Both the position numbers and the translations under genes were made by a program. DNA of 7,510 bases, from contig CAIXDD010000054.1 of assembly GCA_903918155.1 (NCBI GenBank), positions 1 to 7,510 of the forward strand, given 5' to 3'. This DNA comes from an uncultured Hyphomicrobiales bacterium (lineage in GTDB: Bacteria > Pseudomonadota > Alphaproteobacteria > Rhizobiales > Beijerinckiaceae). The notes below the pieces were generated by a model. It saw only the letters and a list, made by a program, of their open reading frames with translations, had not been told where the DNA came from and did not search any database. Positions 5,694 through 7,510 of the stretch are shown piece by piece. Position 1 is the stretch's first letter; every line of letters starts with the position of its first letter.

Positions 5694-7418
5694 ATGGCGC
5701 CGGGCGTCTTTCAGCTGCACGACAGGATCGAGGCTTTCGCGACCAGCCATCGGCGCGCCTGCGCGCTGCTGGCGCTCGCCTGTCTGGCCTTGTTCCTGCC
5801 CGGCTTTTTCTCGCTCCAGCCGATGGACCGCGACGAGCCGCGCTTCGCGCAGGCGACCAAGCAAATGCTGGAGACGGGCGATTACGTCTCCATCCGCTTT
5901 CAGGACGAGGCGCGCAACAAGAAGCCGGTCGGCATTTACTGGATGCAATCGCTCGCGGTGACGGGCGCGCAGGCGCTGGGCGTGGACGAGCCGCGCGCGC
6001 GGATCTGGATTTATCGCCTGCCCTCGCTGGCGGGGGCGGTCGCGGCGGTCCTGCTGACCTATTGGGCCGCGCTCGCCTTCATGGGGCGCATGGGCGCGCT
6101 GCTGGCGGCGCTTCTCTTCGCCTCCACGCTCGTGCTGGGCGTCGAGGCGCGGCTTGCCAAGACGGACGCCGTGGTCGCCGCCACCGTCGTCGCCGCGATG
6201 GGCGCGCTCGCGCGCGTCTATCTGGCGCGCGGGGCACCGGCCCTGTCGCCGCAAGGCGGCCTCGCCGCGTGGCGGCTTCCCGCGATCTTCTGGACCGCCA
6301 TCGGAATAGGCGTGCTCGTGAAGGGGCCGATCACGCCCATGGCGCCGCTCCTGGCCTTTCTCGCGCTCGCCGTGAAGGATCGCGCCTGGCGCTGGGCCGG
6401 CGCGCTGAAGCCGCTCGCCGGGCTCGGCTGGACGCTCCTTCTCGTCGCGCCATGGTTCACGCTCATCATGATCGAGACCGACGGGGCTTTTCTGCGCGAC
6501 TCGCTGGGCAAGGACATGCTGGGCAAGGTGTCCGCCGGTCAGGAGGCGCATGGCGCGCCCCCGCTCACCTATTTCGCAGCTTTCTGGGCGACGGCCTGGC
6601 CGCTTGCGCCATTCGCCGCGCTCGCCGCGCCCTTCGTCTTCGCGCAGCGGCGCGCGGCCGAATTCGCCTTCCTGCTCGCCTGGCTCGCGCCGAGCTGGAT
6701 CATCTTCGAGCTGACGCCGACGAAGCTGCCCCATTACGTCCTGCCGCTCTATCCCGCCATCGCCTTGCTGGCGGCCCTCGCCATCGAGCGGGCGGGCGAC
6801 GCCTTGCAGCGCGGGCGCCTGCGCTTCGCGCTCTATTGGCTGCCGGCCTTCCCCGTCATCGTGGCGGCGGCGGGGGCGGGCGGCGCGATCTGGCTGAAGG
6901 AAGCGCCTGGCCTGCTGTTCTTTTTCTGCGCGCCCATCGTTCTGGCGCTCGCCTTCGTCATGGCGCGTCTGGTGATCTGGGTGCGCCTGCGCGCGCTCGC
7001 CTTCGCTGCGCCGCCTTTGGCGCTGGCGCTCTACGCCGGCGTTTATGGCGGCGTGCTGACGGGCCCGCCCATGACGGCCTTCGCCTTGTCGCCGCGCCTC
7101 GACGCCGCCCTTGCGCGCGCGCAAGCGGCTGCGCCCGGTTGCGCGGACCTCGTCCCCGCCACCACGACCTATCGCGAACCCAGCCTCGTCTTCCTTACGC
7201 GCACCGACCTGCGCATGCTCGACGCGGAGCAGGCGGCGGTCTTCCTGCGCGAGGCGCCTTGCCGGGTGGTCCTGATCGAAGGGCGCGTGGAGGAGCGGTT
7301 CCGCGCCGCTTTGGGCGATGGCGCGGGGGCGAGCGTGGTCGAACGCGTGCGCGGGATCAATCTGAACGGGGGCCGCAAGCTCGACATCGGCCTCTATCTG
7401 CGCGGGGCGGGTTCGTGA
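5694..7418 (+). CDS. GT39-family (ArnT-like) membrane glycosyltransferase
   Basis: This 574-aa polytopic inner-membrane protein is of the GT-C fold GT39/ArnT-like family. It would move a sugar from a polyprenyl-phosphate carrier to a lipid or other acceptor on the periplasmic side. The first membrane helix is at about 22-42. The first periplasmic loop has MDRDEPRFAQATKQMLETGDY (44-64), with the D-E pair at 47-48 of the catalytic loop, then RNKKPVGIYWMQSL (74-87). EARLAKTDA (151-159) holds the conserved Asp158, LVKGP lies at 208-212, and KLPHYVLPLYPAIALLAA (344-361) is a strong family signature. Many further hydrophobic segments run to about 460, and a soluble C-terminal tail of roughly 110 residues follows. 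Where ArnT has Glu-Lys-Pro, this protein has Lys-Lys-Pro (76-78). The start at 5694 leaves a short cytoplasmic N-terminus; its ribosome-binding site is weak (GGGA, 3 nt away). Its stop overlaps the next gene by 4 bp. The sugar and acceptor are unknown. Confidence 0.88.
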   Translation: MAPGVFQLHDRIEAFATSHRRACALLALACLALFLPGFFSLQPMDRDEPRFAQATKQMLETGDYVSIRFQDEARNKKPVGIYWMQSLAVTGAQALGVDEPRARIWIYRLPSLAGAVAAVLLTYWAALAFMGRMGALLAALLFASTLVLGVEARLAKTDAVVAATVVAAMGALARVYLARGAPALSPQGGLAAWRLPAIFWTAIGIGVLVKGPITPMAPLLAFLALAVKDRAWRWAGALKPLAGLGWTLLLVAPWFTLIMIETDGAFLRDSLGKDMLGKVSAGQEAHGAPPLTYFAAFWATAWPLAPFAALAAPFVFAQRRAAEFAFLLAWLAPSWIIFELTPTKLPHYVLPLYPAIALLAALAIERAGDALQRGRLRFALYWLPAFPVIVAAAGAGGAIWLKEAPGLLFFFCAPIVLALAFVMARLVIWVRLRALAFAAPPLALALYAGVYGGVLTGPPMTAFALSPRLDAALARAQAAAPGCADLVPATTTYREPSLVFLTRTDLRMLDAEQAAVFLREAPCRVVLIEGRVEERFRAALGDGAGASVVERVRGINLNGGRKLDIGLYLRGAGS

Positions 7419-7510
7419 GCGCGCCGCAAGACTCCGGCCGGAGCGGGTTCGCCGCGCTGGGCTGGTCCGCGCGCGAATTGCGGCGGCGCTGGCGCGGGCG
7501 GCGCGGGGCG
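7415..7510 (+). CDS. Start of an unidentified gene coupled to the glycosyltransferase (3' end outside window)
   Basis: A GTG at 7415-7417 overlaps the TGA of the glycosyltransferase (GTGA). The frame then stays open for all 32 codons to the window edge, encoding a product that starts MSAPQDSGRSGFAAL and continues into an Arg-rich stretch (RELRRRWRGRR at 21-31). The overlap arrangement and open frame suggest translational coupling in a two-gene or longer operon. A basic N-terminus ahead of a membrane segment would fit a membrane enzyme of lipid or envelope metabolism, but too little is visible to assign a family. A frame open for 32 codons in GC-rich DNA is weak evidence by itself. Confidence 0.55.
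   Translation, partial: MSAPQDSGRSGFAALGWSARELRRRWRGRRGA

Noticed and set aside
4546..5961. 471-codon plus-strand frame across the second TctC-like gene and the GT39 start
   Set aside because: It is out of frame with both recognised genes, crosses the likely terminator, and is Arg/His/Gly-rich without domains.
5400..7124. 574-codon open frame on the minus strand opposite the GT39 gene
   Set aside because: The product is Arg/Glu/Gly/His-rich with no recognisable fold, as expected for antisense of a GC-rich gene. The opposite frame has clear GT39 motifs.
1..7510. CRISPR arrays, tRNA/rRNA genes, insertion sequences, toxin-antitoxin or phage genes
   Set aside because: I looked for regular repeat-spacer patterns, tRNA-like cloverleaves, transposase motifs and terminal inverted repeats, and saw none.

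Overview
The window is a GC-rich, densely coded piece of a bacterial chromosome, most likely from an alphaproteobacterium and plausibly a Hyphomicrobiales/Rhizobiales member. This placement is an inference from base composition, codon use (strong G/C at third positions), the Mfd and GT39 sequence flavour, and the abundance of Bug/TctC-type binding proteins. No mobile element, tRNA, rRNA or CRISPR array is visible. Nothing in base or codon use suggests recent transfer.

Layout. (1) 1-1121, + strand: the last third of mfd, the transcription-repair coupling factor, cut by the window edge. (2) 1134-2096, - strand: an HMG-CoA lyase family enzyme, convergent with mfd across only 12 bp. (3) 2097-2282: a divergent, G-rich control region. 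(4) 2283-5530, + strand: three secreted periplasmic binding proteins in a row. These are a TctC/Bug-type receptor, an NMT1/SsuA-like ABC-type receptor, and a second, divergent TctC/Bug-type receptor. The first two are 22 bp apart and almost certainly co-transcribed. The third sits behind a 106-bp spacer that can fold into two hairpins. (5) 5531-5693: a spacer with a perfect inverted repeat that is probably the cluster's terminator, repeated GGTCCGC and GGCGAACG words, and a candidate promoter. (6) 5694-7418, + strand: a GT39/ArnT-like polyprenyl-phosphate-sugar glycosyltransferase, overlapping by 4 bp the start of another gene that runs off the window.

How the genes may work together. The divergent lyase and the three binding proteins look like a small organic-acid acquisition and breakdown locus: receptors capture a carboxylate or related small molecule, and the lyase would cleave a 3-hydroxyacyl-CoA made from it. 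No membrane transporter subunit (TctA/TctB, ABC permease or ATPase) lies in the window, so the receptors are orphans as far as can be seen. The substrate cannot be named from the sequence. The mfd end and the GT39 operon are probably unrelated neighbours. The most unusual points are the mix of two different receptor superfamilies without membrane partners, the Asp-to-Glu change in the lyase active-site signature, and the double-hairpin spacer ahead of the second TctC gene.
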